DNA from: Corydoras sp. C115
Taxonomy: Eukaryota; Chordata; Actinopteri; Siluriformes; Callichthyidae
NCBI GenBank assembly: GCA_019802505.1
Contig: JAFMOC010000042.1
Coordinates: 1,877,501 to 1,941,500 of the forward strand
Direction: 5' to 3'
Length of the DNA stretch: 64,000 nt
Shown: positions 10,943-22,607 of the stretch, piece by piece
Layout of the letters: the number at the start of each line of letters is the position of its first letter
Numbering within the stretch: position 1 is the stretch's first letter
Made by a program: the position numbers and the translations under genes
The notes under the pieces: generated by a model
Told to the model about the DNA's origin: nothing
Databases searched by the model: none
What the model saw: the letters and a program-made list of their open reading frames with translations, nothing else

Positions 10943-11935
10943 TATTTATCTTTGGGACATTCCCCACTGTTGGTTCTTTGTGCTTTCTCTTTATATTTTA
11001 TTATTCTCTAATGATATAAACCCACTTTTTTTTGTTCTTTCTTGTTCCCCTGTTCATTTATTGTATTTACACTGGTCTGCCAATTTCCCACTGTCTAATA
11101 ACAAGTTCTTTAAGAGATGACCCTAAGGGCCTTAGAATCACCTAATCAATCAAGTAATATAGAAAATATTGCCTTACCTTTGCCTCCTTTATAGATTCTA
11201 TAGAACAAATATAGGACAAATATAATTGGAATCCCATAAATCATTAGCCTAGCACTCAAACATACATTGTATCTGCTGTCCAGTCAGGTTGTGTTGTTAT
11301 ACATATGAGTTTTACTCCTACACTATAGTACAAACCTAGAGGAACTCCCAAGAGGATGCTGTATTCTTGCTATAACATCTTATACTATTCTGGGACTAAG
11401 TGGTCTTGTGAGAATTTTGAGTCATTTATTCAGAAGTGTTTGTAAGAGGAGACCAAGAGAAGATGCCTGCAAACATTTTGGTGATGTCCTCTGTCTGTTT
11501 GATGTCCTTTGAAATGCTGTTGATCGATGAACAATAACCCAACTTACTCTTATTTTTTATCTTATGGACATTCTCCACTGTTGGCTCTTTGTGCTTTCTC
11601 TTATCTTTTATTATTCTCTAATGATATAAAAACTTGTTTTATTGTTTGTTCTCGTCTCTGCCTCCTGTCCTTGTAGTGTGTTTGCCCTGGTCTGCCAATT
11701 TCCCACTGTCACTGTGACAGAATAACAAGTTTCTTTACAGATGACCCTAAGGGCCTTAGAATCAACTAATCAATCAAGTAATATAGAAAACATTGCCTCA
11801 CCAATGGCCTCCATTATAGATTCTTAAAAGCATTTTGTTCATTTAAAGTCTAGGACAAATCCCATTAATTATTAACCTAGTACTCATACATACAGTACAT
11901 TGTACCTGCTGTTCAGTTAGGTTTTATTGTTAATT
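10943..11935. repeat. Diverged direct duplication in AT-rich DNA
   Basis: About 10943-11305 and 11551-11935 are recognisably the same sequence. Shared anchors include CTAATGATATAAA, GGTCTGCCAATTTCCCACTG, GATGACCCTAAGGGCCTTAG and CAATCAAGTAATATAGAAAA. Divergence and small indels show an old duplication. No gene is visible and the origin is unknown. Confidence 0.7.
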
Positions 11936-12074
11936 AATTTAAAATTTTAATTTAAGTTTTAATTCTACTTTTTAATTCTACCTCTAATGACTAGGGTCAA
12001 AACTGGGACCGTGAAACATAATTTTGTTTGCATTCCATGTACCATGTGTTATTTAATGACAATAAAGTCCCCCT

Positions 12075-12330
12075 GACTCCTTGAATCCAGGGAAGAACTT
12101 TTCGGACACTGAGCAAATACACTCAGGACAGGGCACCAATATATCACTGGACACACACTCACTCAAAAAAACACACCCTATATGGGGCAATTTAGAGCAT
12201 TAAATTTACCTTGAATCCTTATTTTTGGACTGTGGGAGAAAATCGGAAAACCTGAGGGAAAAATTCCGGACTTGGGGAGAACATGGAAACTACACCCAGA
12301 TTATAACCTAAATTCGGAGCCAGCATTCTT
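12075..12330 (-). mobile_element. tRNA-derived SINE, diverged copy
   Basis: Reverse-complement orientation: tail end first (CAGGACAGGGCACCAAT), then TATGGGGCAATTTAGAG, and a degraded head near 12290. One of more than twenty copies of the dominant SINE of this window. Confidence 0.7.
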
Positions 12331-12552
12331 GTATTAGAAATTGTATTATAGTCAATAGTAGTGATGTAGTCCATAATTGTTTTTTTTATTTATTATAATC
12401 ATTGTTCTCCTAAAGTATTTTCAGACATGAGCAGTGTGAGTGAGCTACTTAAGTATCGAATAGAAGTCCAGAAGTAACAATGCTGCCCAAGTTCCATTAT
12501 TCCATCCATCTTAGTCAAATTAAATAATTATGTTTGATAAGATTATCTATCT

Positions 12553-14014
12553 CCTCCTTGGATCACCACCTTACCATGGTGGAGGAGTTTGTGTGCTTGA
12601 ATGATCCTAGGAGCTACAGTATGTTGTCTAGGTGCAAAAAGCCCCTGGCAGGGTCTCCCAAGGCAAATTGGTCCTAGGTGACAGGCCAGACAAATTGGTC
12701 CAACAAAAACACCTATGAAGAGAAATATAGTACCCTTAGCATATGTACCCTGCCCGATTTAGGGTTATCGGGGCCCCACCCTGGAGCCAGGCCCGGGGAT
12801 GGGGTTCATCAGCGAGCGTCTGGTGGTCGGGCACTTTCCCATGGTGCCTGGGCGGACCCAGCCCGAAGGAGTTACATGGGTTCCCACTCAAATGGGCTCA
12901 CCACCTGTGGGGGGGGGTAGTAATAGGGGTTCGGTGCAGTGTGGATCGGGTGGTGGCCGGAGGCGTGGGCCTGGGCGTTGCGAACCTCAGTTGCTGAAAT
13001 TGGCTTTCAGAACTTGGCACGTCACTTCACTGGCAGGGAAGGAGCCCGAGTTGGTGCGGAAGGTTGAGAGATACTGGCTAGATATAGTCGGGCTCACCTC
13101 AACACACAGCTTGGGTTCTGGGTCCAATCTCCTTGAGAGGGACTCTGTTCTTTTCTGGAGTTGCCCATGACGAAAGGCGTCGGGCAGGTGTGGGCTTTCT
13201 CGTGGCCTCACGGCTTGACGTGTGCATGTTGGGGTTTTCTCCAGTGGATGAGAGGGTAGCTTCCCTACGCCTTGAATGGGTACTGACTGTTGTCTGCATT
13301 TATGCGCCGAACAGCAGTTCAGAGTACCCAGCCTTCTTGGAGTCTGGGGGGGGGGGGGGGTACTGGAAAGTGCTCCCCCTGGAGACTGTGTAGTCTTACT
13401 GGGGGACTTCAACGCTCATGTGGGCAATGACAGTGAGACCTGGAAAGGTGTGATTGGGAGGAACGACCTCTCTGATCTGAGAGGGGGGTCAGCAGTGATG
13501 CGGATCCTATACTGGTCTGTTGTGGTAAAGAAGGAGCTGAGACACAAGGCAAGGCTCTCGATTTACCAGTCAATCTACGTTCTGACCCTCACCTATGGTC
13601 ATGAGCTTTGGGTAATGACCGAAAGAGCAAGATCGCGAATACAAGCGGCCGAAATGGGTTTTCTCCGCAGGGTGGCTGGGCTCTCCCTTAGAGATAGGGT
13701 GAGGAGCTCGGTCATCTGGGAGAGACTCGGAGTGGAGCTGCTACTCCTCCGCATCGAAAGGAGCCAGTTGAGGTGGTTCGGGCATCTGGTAAGGATGCCT
13801 CCTGGGCGTCTTCCTAGGGAGGTGTTCCAGGCAAGTCCAGCTGGAAGGACACGCTGGAGGGATTATATCTCTCAGCTGGTCTGGGAACGCCTCGGGGTTC
13901 CCCCAGTCGAGCTGGTGGAGGTGGCTGGGGCGAGGGAGGTCTGGGTCTCCCTACTTCGGTTGCTACCCCCGCGACCCGAACCCCAGACAAGCGGATGATA
14001 ATGGATGGATGGAT
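12553..14014 (+). mobile_element. APE-type non-LTR retrotransposon, internally deleted
   Basis: Fragments of an apurinic-endonuclease-like domain are spread over three frames between about 12990 and 13470, including LLGDFNAHVGND, which matches the GDFN motif of this domain. The sequence then jumps at about 13490 directly to a C-terminal region (13500-13998) with FLRRVAGLSLRDRVRS, LRWFGHLVRMPPGRLPREV and a WERLGVPP segment, typical of RTE/Rex/L2-like LINEs of fish. The reverse transcriptase core is missing. The 3' end is AAGCGGATGATAATGGATGGATGG. Frameshifts, a poly-G run near 13350 and the deletion make it dead. I cannot fix the clade from what remains. Confidence 0.75.
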
Positions 14015-14030
14015 GAAGATTATCTATAAA

Positions 14031-14384
14031 AGGCGGCTTAGTGGTTAGCCGTTCGCCTCTCAGAACTAGGGATTCCTAGTTCAAATCCCCATCTGGGATG
14101 AGTTTCCTTGTTCTCCCCATGTCCGTGTGTTTTCCGGGTTCTCCAGTTTCCTCCCACAGTCCAAAAACATGGATCAAGTCAATTGAGTTCTCCAAATTGC
14201 CCCATATAGTGTGTATGTGTGTATGTGTGCGTGTCTGTGTGAGTGTGTGCCCAGCGATAGATTGGCGCCCTGTCCTGGGTGTATCTGCCCAGAGCCCGAA
14301 ACGTTCTCCCCTGGATGGGCATGGGGAACCCCCCCGCGACCCTAATATAGGACAAAGTGGAAGATAATGAATGAATGAAAAGAT
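14031..14384 (+). mobile_element. tRNA-derived SINE
   Basis: Starts with the tRNA-like head (GGCTTAGTGGTTAGC as A box, GTTCAAATCCC as B box), continues through TCCAAAAACATGGATCAAG and TTGGCGCCCTGTCCTGGGTG, and ends in GATAATGAATGAATGAA. Confidence 0.85.
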
Positions 14385-14427
14385 TATCTATAAAGTCATA
14401 TATAATATATAATGATATATAAATATA

Positions 14428-14760
14428 GTCATGTTACCATTTCTAAGAAAGAAAACTATGAAAAGAAACATTTGTAAAAATAAATAAATAAATAAAAGCA
14501 TTCTGAGGGATATAAACTTTATTTTTATTCAAGATTATCAGTTTTCATGTAAAAAAAAAAACAATTGGAATGTGGAACAACTGCACTTAAGAAGACAAAA
14601 AAAAAACTTTTCTTAAGGTTCTTAATTTGTGCCGGGATTCAAATTCATGTTAAAATGCTTTAGATGGGGGAACTGTGGTGAAATGTATGACATATGTTGG
14701 TTATCAACTACATAGTAATAATCTACATAAATGATATATGTTGGTAATTAATATTTTTTC
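14428..14760 (+). repeat. Dispersed AT-rich repeat, copy 1
   Basis: Resembles 24311-24690 in order and wording: CATGTTACCATTT, an A-rich stretch with CACTT(A/G)AGAAGA, AAGGTTCT, TTTAGATGGG, GTTATCAACT. No coding capacity is seen. It is probably an unclassified old element. Confidence 0.55.
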
Positions 14761-14778
14761 ACCATCCATCAGAGCTGT

Positions 14779-15016
14779 TGTAAGCACTCCTCACCTGTTT
14801 TCATTTTCTTTTGATTATTTTAGTTTATTGGTTCTCATTTAGTTAATGTATTTGTTGTTTTCATTGGTTGCTTTTGGTTTTCACGCCTGGTTTTCGTTTA
14901 TAGTCTTCCGTTTCAGTTTCTTCGGCGTTCTGGCATTATTAGTATGTGTCAAGCGTGTTCAACTCTTTGTTCAGAGCATCGGTTTTGTTTTTGCCCATGT
15001 GGACACGCTCATGACA
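14779..15016 (+). repeat. 5' LTR of the second LTR element
   Basis: 238 bp, TG...CA. Parallel to the 3' LTR at 16118-16293 plus 19147-19280, sharing CTCACCTGTTTTCATTTTC and CTTCGGCGTTCTGGCATTAT. Confidence 0.85.
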
Positions 15017-15258
15017 GAATGCTGGAACCTTACTGATTTGGATCCAGGAGCAAGACGCGGTAAGTTAGTAATATATTTTTTCCCCCTTCTTCCTCGTCAT
15101 CGTGTTTTCTGGCTGCAGTCGCGGTGCTGCTTAGTTTTGGCGCTAGCTCCGCCTTCTAGCCTTTTTCTTTCACCCGCTAACTCTCCCCTGCGAACCCTGT
15201 CAGAGCCGGGTGAACTCTACGATCGCATCGTTCCAACCCAAATGCAGGAGCCGCCGGT

Positions 15259-16122
15259 TTGGGTGTCAGTGGGGAGTCTGATGTCTGTGAAGTGTCTGAG
15301 CGTGTTCCTGTTGGTGATGGTCCCCTGTGTTGTCCTCCTCCCGTGTGTGTGCCCGACGTCCCTGATGGTGTGGTGTGTGATGTCTTGTCTGTTCTTTGTG
15401 TGGGGAAACTGGCAGTTTGTTTTTGCGTTCAGGAGGTAAAGGAGGAGGAGTTGGAGAGCACCTGTGCAGTTCCGCCAACTTGTGGCGTTCCATAGGAGTG
15501 GCCCGGGGTTCCAGAGGAGCGGCCCGTGGTTCCAGAGGAGCGGGCCGTGGTTCCAGAGGAGGGGCCCGTGGCTCCAGAGGAGGGGCCCGTGGCTCCAGAG
15601 GACTTGCGTCCCGTGGTTCCATAGGAATCGTGGCCCGTGGTTTCAGTGGACTTGCGGCCCTCCGCTCTGTGCCAGTTGCTCTCCGCTGTAGTCCCTCCAA
15701 CGCCAGAGCCCGCTGTAGTCCCTCTAGTGCCAGAGCCTGCTGTAGTCCCTCCAGTGCCAAAGCCCGCTGTAGTCCCTCCAGCGCCAGAGCCCGCTATAGT
15801 CCCTCCAGCACCAGAGCCCACTGTAGTCCTCGCGCCGTCTTTGTCCCCTCAAAAGGCCCCTGCGCCACCTCCAAACCCTCCAACGGCCCCGCCACCTCGG
15901 CACCCTGATAAGGCCCCTGCTCCGCCACCTGTGTGGTTGCTCGCGGTCATTAAACCTCCATGGGACCGTCAGCATATACGACAACCTACATCATACCCCG
16001 CTGGTGCTGACGGTTATCCCACAGGGCCCGGGGCCCGCCCCCGTTGTCCTCCCTGCTCTGTCATCTGCTCCTCCTTGGTCGCTCTTTTTTTTTTTTTTTT
16101 TTTGGGGGGGGGGATAATGTAA
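15259..16122 (+). pseudogene. Pro-rich repeat reading frame of the LTR element, interrupted
   Basis: One frame runs from ATG 15259, stops at a TAG (15493-15495), continues open through a 7-residue repeat series, meets a second TAG at the equivalent repeat position (about 15628), then stays open through five 9-residue repeats (xxEPAVVPP type) into a PAPPP-rich tail close to the 3' LTR. Both stops sit where neighbouring repeats have GAG, so each looks like a single G-to-T change. There is no recognisable enzyme domain. Whether a protein was ever made is unknown; the frame could be a low-complexity accident of the minisatellite. Confidence 0.45.
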
Positions 16123-16293
16123 GGAGTGCTAGGCACACCTCACCTGTTTTCATTTTCTTTTGATTATTTTAATTTATTGGTTCTCATTTAGTTAATGTAT
16201 TTGTTGTTTTCATTGGTTACTTTTGGTTTTTACCTGGTCTGGTTTTCATTTATAGTCTTCTGTTTACGTTTCTTCGGCGTTCTGGCATTATTA
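16118..16293 (+). repeat. 3' LTR of the second LTR element, left part
   Basis: Left portion of the 3' LTR, cut at TATTA (16289-16293) by the L2 insertion. The remainder resumes at 19147 and ends at 19280. It contains an AATAAAATTCG stretch near 19197, a possible poly(A) signal. Confidence 0.8.
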
Positions 16294-19146
16294 CTCACAT
16301 GGTATTAACATTAATAATTGAACTATTGTTCCACTATGTGAGGTCATCTCCGATCACTATTTGATAACCTACGATTTAGAAATTGATATTGATCCAGTCA
16401 TTAAAACGCAATATGACATGAAGCGTACAATCATTCCCTCTACTGCTGTGTCATTCCTACAACATTTACCCGAATTAAACATTAAACCAGCATCAGGACC
16501 CGATGAACTTGAAAACACAGCGGAATACCTTAAACACGTGTTTTCTGCAACCTTAGACAGTGTCGCTCCACTTAAACTAAAAAGGATTAAAGATAAAAGA
16601 CTCGTTCCATGGTTTAATGATCAAACACGCGCCCTAAAACAAGCCGCTAGAACCATGGAGCGTAAATGGAGACAAACTAAATTAGAGGTATTTAGGGTTG
16701 CATGGAAGGACAGTATGACTAAGTACAAACATGCACTCAATGCAGCGAAGACTAAATATTATTCTGAATTAATAGAGAACAACAAAAACAACCAAAGATT
16801 CCTCTTTAGTACCATTGCCAATGGCCAATCAACCCTCAATGATTTCTAAAAAATCTAGTGGTAGAGAAAATAATATAGTACAAGAGTTAAATACCTTTAA
16901 CCCCATATCTAAAAAAGAGCTTGTCTCATTAATTACACAATCAAAGACAACATCCTGTATGTTAGACCCAATACCTACAAACCTGCTTAAAGACCTCCTA
17001 CCAAATATTACGGAGCCTTTTATAAACATTATAAATTCATCACTTAAAATAGGTTATGTTCCTAAAAATCTGAAGTGTGCAGTCATTAAACCATTACTTA
17101 AAAAACCTAATTTAGATCCTCTAATACTGTCCAACTATAGACCAATATCAAACCTTCCTTTTGTCTCTAAAATCCTAGAAAAAATAGTGTTCAACCAGCT
17201 GAATCGCCATCTTCTAGCTAATAATGTTCATGAAGTTTTTCAGTCAGGTTTTAGGTCTCATCATAGCACTGAGACAGCCTTAATTAAAGTCGTTAATGAC
17301 TTATTAATGTCCTCGGATAATAACCAAATCTCTTTTCTTGTATTATTAGATCTTAGTGCAGCCTTTGACACTATAGACCATAACATCTTAGTTGATAGAT
17401 TAGAAAACATTGTGGGTGTTACAGGATCTACACTCCAGTGGTTTAAATCCTACCTGACAGATCGATATCAATTCACCTGTGTTAACAACCAATATTCTGA
17501 TCTTGCTAAAATTAAATATGGCGTCCCACAAGGGTCAGTTCTGGGCCCACTCCTATTTGCATTATATATGCTTCCATTGGGATCAATTATTCGTAAACAT
17601 AGAATCAGTTTCCACTCATACGCAGATGATACACAGTTATATGTTTCAGCTAACCCTAATGATGGTTGTTCAGTCACTAAGCTTGAGGACTGCATCCAAG
17701 ATATTAAAATATGGATGTCAAAAAACTTCCTACTGCTAAATTCTGATAAAACAGAGTTTCTGATAGTTGGACCCAAGGACAAAATTAACAAAGCTTCTAA
17801 CACTATGTTAAACCTTGATAACTCTTTAATTAGACCCAGCTCATCTGTAAATAATCTCAGTGTCATTATTGATTCAGATCTCTCCTTTACAAAGCACATT
17901 AGCAATATTACTAGAATTGCATTTTTTCACCTTCGTAACATTTCGAAGCTACGAAACATCCTCTCCCTCCAAGATGCAGAAAAACTAATTCATGCTTTTA
18001 TTACCTCAAGGTTAGATTATTGTAATTCACTTCTGACAGGATGTTCTAATAAATCATTACATAAATTACAACTTGTGCAGAATGCTGCAGCTAGAGTTTT
18101 AACTAAAACACGAAAGTTTGATCATATCAGTCCTGTGTTATCAAACTTGCACTGGCTACCAGTTAAGTTTCGTATCGAGTACAAAATTTTATTAATAACA
18201 TATAAAATTTTACATAACCAGGCTCCACAGTATCTGAGTGAGCTGATTCAATCATACAAGCCAACAGGTGAGCTCTGATCTCAAGGTGCTGGTCTACTCT
18301 TAGCTCCTAGAATAAATAAAATTACTGCTGGTGGAAGAGCGTTCTCCCACAAGGCTCCTCAACTTTGGAATAGCCTTCCAGTTACTGTTCGTGATTCTGA
18401 ATCACTATTAATCTTTAAAAATAAAAACACATTTATTTAATCTTGCGTTTAACTAATCCCCTGTAGATAAAGATGTAGATCTCAGACTTGGCTGTGTTGG
18501 GGGGTAATCTCTGATCAGTGTATGCTGTCGATTCACCTCTTTACCCACCTCATCATTAATGGGGGGGTGTGGTGCTGAAATGATGCTGTTCCGGGGAGCC
18601 ATCTCAACTATGTAGAGTCTGCAGTATCTGCCTCTTTTAGTTATGCTGCTCTAGTCAGTGATGCCGGAGTCACATGATGCACTGTGTCAATTTATTACTT
18701 ATTAATTAAATGCCGTGCTTTATTATTAGCTTTAACTGCCTTCCTTGTCTGTTTCTTTTGAGGTGTGACTGGCTTCCTGGAGACCTTCATCCATGGCTCT
18801 GCTGACTAATACTGTATGGAACCTGACAAGGCGGTCCTGCAGGACGCCCCCTAATGGACTCACATATAGTTTTCCAGTTGTTAGTTTTTCCATTTGTTTA
18901 ATATCTGTACATAGCTGTCCTACACTGTTGTTGCTGCCCGGCCGCTCAAGGAGGATGAGTCCCCCACTGAGTCTTGGTCCTCCCAAGGTTTCTTCCTTAA
19001 ATAACAACATAAAAGGGAGTTTTTTCTTGCCACTGTCGCTTCGGCTTGCTCTTTGGGGGTTTAAAGCCTTTTCATTCTGTAAAGCTGCTTTGTGACAATG
19101 TACTGTTGTAAAAAGCGCTATATAAATAAATAACTTGAACTTGAAC
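16294..19146 (+). mobile_element. L2-type LINE, 5'-truncated, nested in an LTR
   Basis: Bounded by TATTA on both sides (16289-16293, 19147-19151), a likely target-site duplication. Holds a nearly complete reverse transcriptase and a long 3' UTR with the fish L2 tail (GCGCTATATAAATAAATAACTTGAACTTGAAC). The same 3' UTR recurs on the - strand at 32105-32820 and 44781-45480. Confidence 0.85.
16361..18440 (+). pseudogene. L2 reverse transcriptase, broken
   Basis: Residual endonuclease-to-RT linker (16361-16849) is followed after a frameshift near 16830 by a 487-codon RT frame (16815-18278). RT landmarks in order: NYRPISNLPF, FQSGFRSHHSTETAL, LLDLSAAFDTIDH, YGVPQGSVLGPLLF, and the catalytic YADD at 17619-17630. 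A TGA interrupts the frame at 18276-18278, where the - strand copy at 45473-45859 reads Arg (CGA), a CpG-type change. The C-terminal part (GLLLAPRINKITAGGRAFSH) remains readable past the stop to about 18440. All active-site residues I can see are present, so the copy was inactivated by few lesions. Confidence 0.85.
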
Positions 19147-19280
19147 TATTAGTATGTGTCCAGCATGTTCAACTCTTTGTTCAGAGCATCGGTTCAATAA
19201 AATTCGATTCACTTACCCGCTCCTGGATCCTTTCTGCGCTACTGTGCTTTGTTTTTGCCCATGTGCACACGCTCATGACA

Positions 19281-19476
19281 GCTGTTGCATCACCTTTTGC
19301 AACAGTGATTTCTTTCTGACTCATGACCATGGTGTCATATTTATCATAAAAACAATAATTAAAATAATGTTACACAAATAAAGAAGAAAATGTGCTCATA
19401 TTAAAATGTGCTCATAAAATGTGCTCATATTACAGAAAATGTGCTCATATGACAACCTTATAATAATAATAATAAC

Positions 19477-19507
<31 letters not shown>

Positions 19508-19575
19508 TGTTCCATTTATAAACCGCCTTTTAAAGTACCCCAGGATGCTTTGCAGTAGTGTAAGAGGAAAACAAA

Positions 19576-19640
<65 letters not shown>
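19281..19640. repeat. AT-rich DNA with AAT and TA microsatellites
   Basis: An AAT-rich tract at about 19458-19506, a short LINE-like tail (CCGCCTTTTAAAGTACCCCAG, near 19520) and a TA tract at 19579-19637 into which the next element is inserted. Confidence 0.7.
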
Positions 19641-19642
<2 letters not shown>

Positions 19643-21058
19643 GTCATGGGCAAAAGTTTTGAGAATGACACAAATATTATATTTTCACATGATCTGCTGC
19701 CCTATGTGTGTTTTTCAGATGTTTTTATCACATACAGAAATATAATTGCAATCATATTATGAGTAACAAAAGCTTTTATTGACAGTTAGAATGAGTTAAT
19801 GCAGCAAGTCAATATTTGCAGTGTTGACCCTTCTTCTTCAGGACCTCTGCAATTCTGGACCAAATGCTTACCGATAGCAGTCCATTCTTGCACAATCAAT
19901 GCTTGCATTTTGTCAGAATGTGTAGGTTTTTGTTTGTTCACCCGTCTCTTGATGATTGACCACAAGTTCTCGATGGGATTAAGATATGGGGAGTTTCCAG
20001 GCCATGGACCCAAATCTCTATGTTTTGTTCCCTGAGCCATGTAGTTATCACCTTTGCTTTATGGCAAGGTGCTCCATCCGATTCCCAGCCGATTCCCTTG
20101 GCTGAGAAGCAACCCCACACATGAATGGTTTCAGGATGCTTTACAGTTGGCATGAGACAAGACTGGTGGTAGTGCTCACCTCATCTTCTCCGAATAAACT
20201 GTTTTCCAGATGTCCAAAACAATCGGAAAGGGGATTCATCAGAGACAATGACTTTACCCCAGTCCTCAGCAGTCCACTCCCTGTACCTTTTGCAGAATAT
20301 CAGTCTGCCCCTGATGTTTTTTTTCTGGAGAGAAGTGGCTTCTTTGCTGCCCTCCATGAGACCAGGCCTTACTCCAAGAGTCTCCGCCTCATAGTACATG
20401 CAGATGCACTCACACCTGCCTGCTGCCATTCCTGAGCAAGCTCTGCACTGCTGGTAGCCCAATCCCGCAGCTCAAACACTTTTAAGAGATGGTCCTGGTG
20501 CTTGCTGGTCTTTCTTGGGCGTCCTGGAGCCTTTTTGGCAACAATGGAAGCTCTCTCCTTGAAGTTCTTGATGATGCGATAGATTGTTGACTGAGGTGCA
20601 ATCTTTCTAGCTGCGATACTTTTCCCTGTTAGGCCATTTTTGTGCGGTGCAATGATGACTGCACTTGTTTCTTTAGAGATAAACATGGTTAACAGAGGAG
20701 AAACAATGATGCCAATCACCAGCCTCCTTTTAAAGTGTCCAGTGGTGTCATTCTTACTTAATCATGACAGATTGATCTCCAGCCCTGTTCTCATCAACAC
20801 CCACACCTGTGTTAATGGAGCAATCACTGAAACGATGTAGGCTGGTCCTTTTAAGGCAGGGCTGCAATGAAGTTGAAATGTGTTTTGGGGATAAAGTTCA
20901 TTTTCTAGACAAATATTGACTTTGCAATTAATTGCTGTTAAGCTGATCACTCTTTATAACATTCTGGAGTATATACAAATTGCCATTATAAAATCTGAAG
21001 CAGTAGACTTTGTAAAAATTAATATTTGTATCATTCTCAAAACTTTTGGCCATGACTG
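19641..21058 (-). mobile_element. Tc1-like DNA transposon, decayed
   Basis: Terminal inverted repeats of about 40 bp begin CAGTCATGG(G/C)CAAAAGT and are flanked by TA dinucleotides (19639-19640, 21059-21060). The length of 1418 bp and the - strand transposase pieces fit a Tc1/mariner element. Confidence 0.9.
19789..20719 (-). pseudogene. Tc1 transposase, frameshifted
   Basis: Four overlapping pieces in different frames on the - strand. The N-terminal paired-like domain (20719-20369) contains KSIAARKIAPQSTIYRIIKNF and a GRPRKT hinge. The catalytic core follows with VSDESPF (first Asp, in 20462-20181), SDGAPCHKAKV (second Asp, about 20060) and SPYLNPIENLW (Glu, about 19980). All three DDE residues are still encoded, but at least three frame breaks separate them, so no functional enzyme is expected. 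Confidence 0.85.
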
Positions 21059-21062
21059 TATA

Positions 21063-21122
21063 TATGTATGAGCTTCAAAAACATGGATGAAGTCAGTTGA
21101 GTTCTCCAAATTGCCCCATATA

Positions 21123-21156
<34 letters not shown>

Positions 21157-21240
21157 GAGTGTGTGCCCAGTGATAGATTGGCGCCATATCCTGTCCTGCC
21201 AGCCTTAGGATAAAGCGGAAGATAATGGATGGATGGATAT
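21063..21240 (+). mobile_element. SINE, 3' fragment
   Basis: Starts in the SINE body (CAAAAACATGGATGAAG), contains a TG-rich stretch and ends in GATAATGGATGGATGG. Confidence 0.75.
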
Positions 21241-21289
21241 ATATATAATAATTTACATTAAATATAAAAACTACCATATAATGAAGAAC

Positions 21290-21700
21290 TTGAGTGAAAA
21301 TACTAATTAAACAAATAAGTTTTTTAATGAGCTTTAAATACATTAATGGATGATGCGTGACGAAGTGCGAAAGGAACAAAATTCCAGAGTGAAGGGGCAG
21401 CCACACCAAATGATCGTCTACCTTAAGTTTATGCACCTAATTTTGGAGAAGTCTAAGAGTCCAGAATCAGTGGACCGTAACCTATGGGTAGGGACATAAG
21501 GGTGAATGAGGTTAGCCAGTTAAAGAGGTGCCAATCTGGTTAGTGTCTTAAAAGCAAGTACTAAATTTTTGTACTAGATGCATACGTTTATAGGGAGCCA
21601 ATGCAAGTTGTTCCAAAACCCATGTTATAGGCTTGAATTTACTGAATTGGGTCAGGAGACGAGCAGCAGCATTTTGCTAAATTTAACGCACATGCAAACA
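21290..21700 (-). mobile_element. L2 reverse-transcriptase 3' fragment, old
   Basis: Read on the - strand this resembles the L2 C-terminal region, ending in the WLPL/ASRL-type stretch near 21590 and the 'attccagagt' segment near 21390. Too diverged for an open frame. Position and wording parallel the clearer copies at 18120-18400 and 45500-45860. Confidence 0.5.
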
Positions 21701-22491
21701 TCTCACACCAAATCTCTCAAACCCCAGGAATTACAAACACACTTTACCAAGATGGTGACTTACCCCAAGAACACATTATATGGCATAATTTACATGCCCT
21801 CTCCCTGTAGTTGTCTAAAGGCAGTAGCCACAAAGTCCTTAAGGGGTTGCTTGGACTCTAATATGAGATGATGTGATAGGTCCAGGTATTATCAGAACAC
21901 ACACAAAGTCTCTGTAACCATCATTTTGTTCCCATGTTTGCCTAAACCACTTATCTCTGCTGTTTCCTGCTCCTTTACACAAGTTGGTCCCCTTGCAGTA
22001 AACCTAGATGCTGCTTAGTACACAGTGGACACTTTCCTTAATGTGGTGTGCTTTTTCCACTAAAGTGGTGCACACTTACTACCTCCCCCTAGTGTTCTAA
22101 TGCTATCACTGACATGAGTTCACACTAATCCTTGAGTCCATTGGTTGTCAGGTGTTGGGTCTTACTGCTCTAGGCAGTACTGAGTAGGGTGAAGTTGTCA
22201 CACCAGAGCTTGATTCATTTAATAAGGACTTATTGTTTTCCAATTCTGACACTGAATTAAGGGTAAGGAATTATAGGGAAAGAATGTGTTCATATTTCAG
22301 AACACACACACCCAACACTATCAGGTAGCACTAAAGAGAACACCTAAACCTATAGTTCCTCTAAAACTCAAACAAAACACACAAACATAATTCACCAAAG
22401 AAGAACCTAACCTCAATAATATAGTCCCATATGGTGAACTACTGTACATGTCAAAGTTTTGCCCTATCCAGTCCCACACCATCTGGGATAT
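21700..22491. other. Unannotated stretch
   Basis: Moderately AT-rich; I see no gene or assignable repeat. The final GATAT (22487-22491) is the left target-site duplication of the next element. Confidence 0.5.
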
Positions 22492-22607
22492 TGTCACACT
22501 CACCTACCTCGATCAAACGCGGCAGCGCAGATGAAGCGCAGAGCCGCAGCGCCTTAATGCGCGGAAGGGAGCCAGGCACACAAGTAGCAGAATCAAAGGG
22601 ATATTTA

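Larger units (their letters stand above)
14779..19280 (+). mobile_element. Non-autonomous LTR element with nested L2
   Basis: The 5' LTR runs 14779-15016 (TGTAAGC...CATGACA). The 3' LTR starts at 16118 (TGTAAGG), is interrupted by an L2 LINE, and ends at 19280 with CATGACA. GCTGT flanks both ends (14774-14778, 19281-19285). A purine tract of G residues followed by GATAA (about 16104-16117) directly precedes the 3' LTR. The internal 1.1 kb has no pol motifs. It carries a frame (from 15259) whose translation is interrupted by TAG codons in repeats of the VPEERPV type (21 bp, about 15490-15610), followed by five 27-bp repeats (about 15690-15830) reading PAVVPPAPE. Confidence 0.85.

Noticed and set aside
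18732..19010. Conserved frame on the - strand here and on the + strand at 44922-45233 (FKEETLGGPRLSGG)
   Set aside because: It is the antisense of the L2 3' UTR; similarity is due to repeat copies, not protein conservation.
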